A stretch of 7,327 nucleotides of DNA from an uncultured Bacteroidales bacterium (lineage in GTDB: Bacteria > Bacteroidota > Bacteroidia > Bacteroidales > Muribaculaceae): the NCBI GenBank assembly GCA_900554345.1, contig USHH01000109.1:1-7327 (forward strand), written 5' to 3'. Below the pieces are notes generated by a model. The model ran no database searches and was not told where the DNA came from. It saw only the letters and a list, made by a program, of their open reading frames with translations. Numbering within the stretch: position 1 is the stretch's first letter; each line of letters begins with the position of its first letter. This document shows positions 6,001 through 7,327 of this stretch, in pieces. The translations under genes were made by a program, and so were the position numbers.

Positions 6001-7327
6001 TTATTCTTTGCTGAGATTACCGTATTGTTCTATTTCAGATGATATGCCCGAGTTGTCGGTGTCTTTCCACTTCGGAGGCGAGAGTTTCTCCTGCAGCAGC
6101 TGGAACACAACAAACAGCGCCGGCACGAACACGACCTGGAGTATCATGCCGATGAGCATGCCTCCGATGGCGCCCGAGCCGAGGGCCTCGTTGCCGTTGG
6201 CGCCGGCTCCGTGGGCGAACATCAGAGGCAGAAGGCCGATGATCATGGCCAGCGAGGTCATGAGGATAGGCCTCAGTCGGGCGATGGCGCCGTGGATTGC
6301 CGAGTTCACCACGCTCATGCCCGTCTTGCGCCTGTCGAGGGCGAACTCCACGATGAGGATGGCGTTCTTGGCCAGGAGGCCGATAAGCATGATGAGCGCG
6401 ATCTGAAGGTAGATGTTGTTGGCGATGCCCATCATCTTTGCGAAGATGAAGGTGCCCATGAGGCCGAATGGCACGGAGAGGATCACGGCCCACGGCAGCA
6501 GGTAGCTCTCATACTGGGCGCTAAGGATCAGGTAGACGAAGAGGAGCACGAGCATGAATATGTAGGCGGTGGAGCCGCTGTTGCCGGAGGCCTCCTCGCG
6601 CGTCATGCCAGAATACTCAAACGTGAATCCGATGGGCAGCGTCTCGGCGGCCACACGCTCGATGGCGGCGATCGCCTCGCCCGACGACACGCCGGGGGCC
6701 GGAGTACCGGTGACGGATATCGAGGTGAACATGTTGAAGCGGTTGATGATGTCAGGCCCGTAGACCCTGGTCAGCTTCACGAAGTTGTCGATGGGAGCCA
6801 TCTCCGCGCCGTTTCTGATCTTGATCTGCTTCAGCGTCTCCGGGCTCACGCGGTTCTCGGCCGGAGCCTGCATCATCACGCGGTAGAGCTTTCCGAAGCT
6901 GTTGAAGTTGGAGATATACATACCGCCGTAGTAGCCCTGGAGGGCCTGGAGCACTGCGCTCTGCGTCAGACCCGCCTGCTTCACCTTGGCCACGTCGATC
7001 TCCACGAGATACTGCGGGAAGGTCGGGTTGAAGGTGGAGTAGGCCATCTGGATCTCAGGCTGCTGGTTGAGCGCCCCGATAAAGCGCTGGTACACCTGGA
7101 AGAAGTTGTCGAGGTTGCCGCCGGTCTTGTCCTGGAGCTTCACCTCGAAGCCGTTGGTCACGGAGTAACCGGAGATCATAGGAGGCTGGAAAAACATTAT
7201 GTTGGCGTCCTTGATGCCGGAGCAGAGCATGAAGAGCTGTCCCACCACGGCGTTGGCGCTCTCGGAGGCCTCCTTGCGGTCTTCCCAGGGCTGAAGCTTG
7301 ATGATGAGCGAGCCGTAAGAAGGTCCC
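6001..7327 (-). CDS. RND (HAE1/AcrB-like) efflux pump, C-terminal part (5' end beyond the window)
   Basis: The frame is open from the right edge to a TAA at 6001. It gives 441 residues, against about 1040 for a whole pump, so roughly the first 600 residues lie outside. The stretch starts in the second periplasmic porter region (SYGSL...PWEDR) and continues through the docking-like region with YYGGMYISNF. It ends in the last transmembrane helices and a short polar cytoplasmic tail. Near-invariant RND motifs are present: GLLAKNAILIVEFA with the proton-relay lysine codon at 6367-6369 (AcrB K940), RLRPILMTSLAMIIG (AcrB R971/T978 region) and GSGAIGGM. The paired Asp residues of helix 4 would be upstream and cannot be checked. 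The protein drives substrate export using the proton gradient and should dock to the outer-membrane lipoprotein encoded just downstream; the adaptor gene is expected further right. A GTG at 7248 opens an internal frame but is not the start, since conserved sequence continues upstream of it. Confidence 0.95.
   Translation of the reverse strand, partial: GPSYGSLIIKLQPWEDRKEASESANAVVGQLFMLCSGIKDANIMFFQPPMISGYSVTNGFEVKLQDKTGGNLDNFFQVYQRFIGALNQQPEIQMAYSTFNPTFPQYLVEIDVAKVKQAGLTQSAVLQALQGYYGGMYISNFNSFGKLYRVMMQAPAENRVSPETLKQIKIRNGAEMAPIDNFVKLTRVYGPDIINRFNMFTSISVTGTPAPGVSSGEAIAAIERVAAETLPIGFTFEYSGMTREEASGNSGSTAYIFMLVLLFVYLILSAQYESYLLPWAVILSVPFGLMGTFIFAKMMGIANNIYLQIALIMLIGLLAKNAILIVEFALDRRKTGMSVVNSAIHGAIARLRPILMTSLAMIIGLLPLMFAHGAGANGNEALGSGAIGGMLIGMILQVVFVPALFVVFQLLQEKLSPPKWKDTDNSGISSEIEQYGNLSKE

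Noticed and set aside
4835..6406. A 523-codon open frame on the plus strand, opposite the efflux genes
   Set aside because: It overlaps two clearly recognisable minus-strand genes. Its product is rich in Val, Gly, Arg and His with no domain I recognise, as expected of an antisense shadow of GC-rich coding DNA.

Overview
The window looks like chromosomal DNA of a Bacteroidales bacterium, possibly of the Muribaculaceae type. Three things support this. Promoter-like boxes follow the Bacteroidota pattern (TAnnTTTG, once with a TTG about 20 bases upstream) rather than the E. coli pattern. Leaders are A-rich and lack clear Shine-Dalgarno sequences. The proteins resemble Bacteroidota versions of LpxA, CdsA, RND efflux parts and the very common AAA-ATPase-like/PD-(D/E)XK family. 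The genus is an inference.

Layout, left to right. (1) Minus strand, 1091 to the left edge: an incomplete exported protein with the GExH...H and AGQAH motifs of the EreA/ChaN/TIKI-like superfamily. (2) A 143-bp divergent promoter region. (3) Plus strand, 1235-2803: a stand-alone AAA-ATPase-like protein with a C-terminal PD-(D/E)XK nuclease-like domain. Its promoter is so close that the transcript should be nearly leaderless. (4) Minus strand, 4467-2824: lpxA followed by cdsA, a two-gene envelope-lipid unit, with cdsA convergent with the ATPase gene. (5) A short AT-rich intergenic stretch with the likely lpxA promoter, and a strong 13-bp-stem terminator ending the next unit. (6) Minus strand, right edge to 4619: the C-terminal part of an RND (AcrB-like) inner-membrane pump, then an outer-membrane efflux lipoprotein of the TolC/NodT type five bases later. 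The periplasmic adaptor that normally completes such a pump is expected beyond the right edge.

Most of the window serves the envelope: LpxA commits UDP-GlcNAc to lipid A, CdsA makes CDP-diacylglycerol for phospholipids, and the RND/outer-membrane pair forms part of a tripartite efflux machine. The two divergent genes on the left are the less understood part. They use visibly more A/T-ending codons than the GC-rich genes on the right and have no obvious functional tie to them. I see no tRNA, rRNA, CRISPR array, insertion sequence or attachment site. I do not see a convincing new multi-gene system. The best leads are the exported EreA/ChaN-like protein and the ATPase/nuclease gene.
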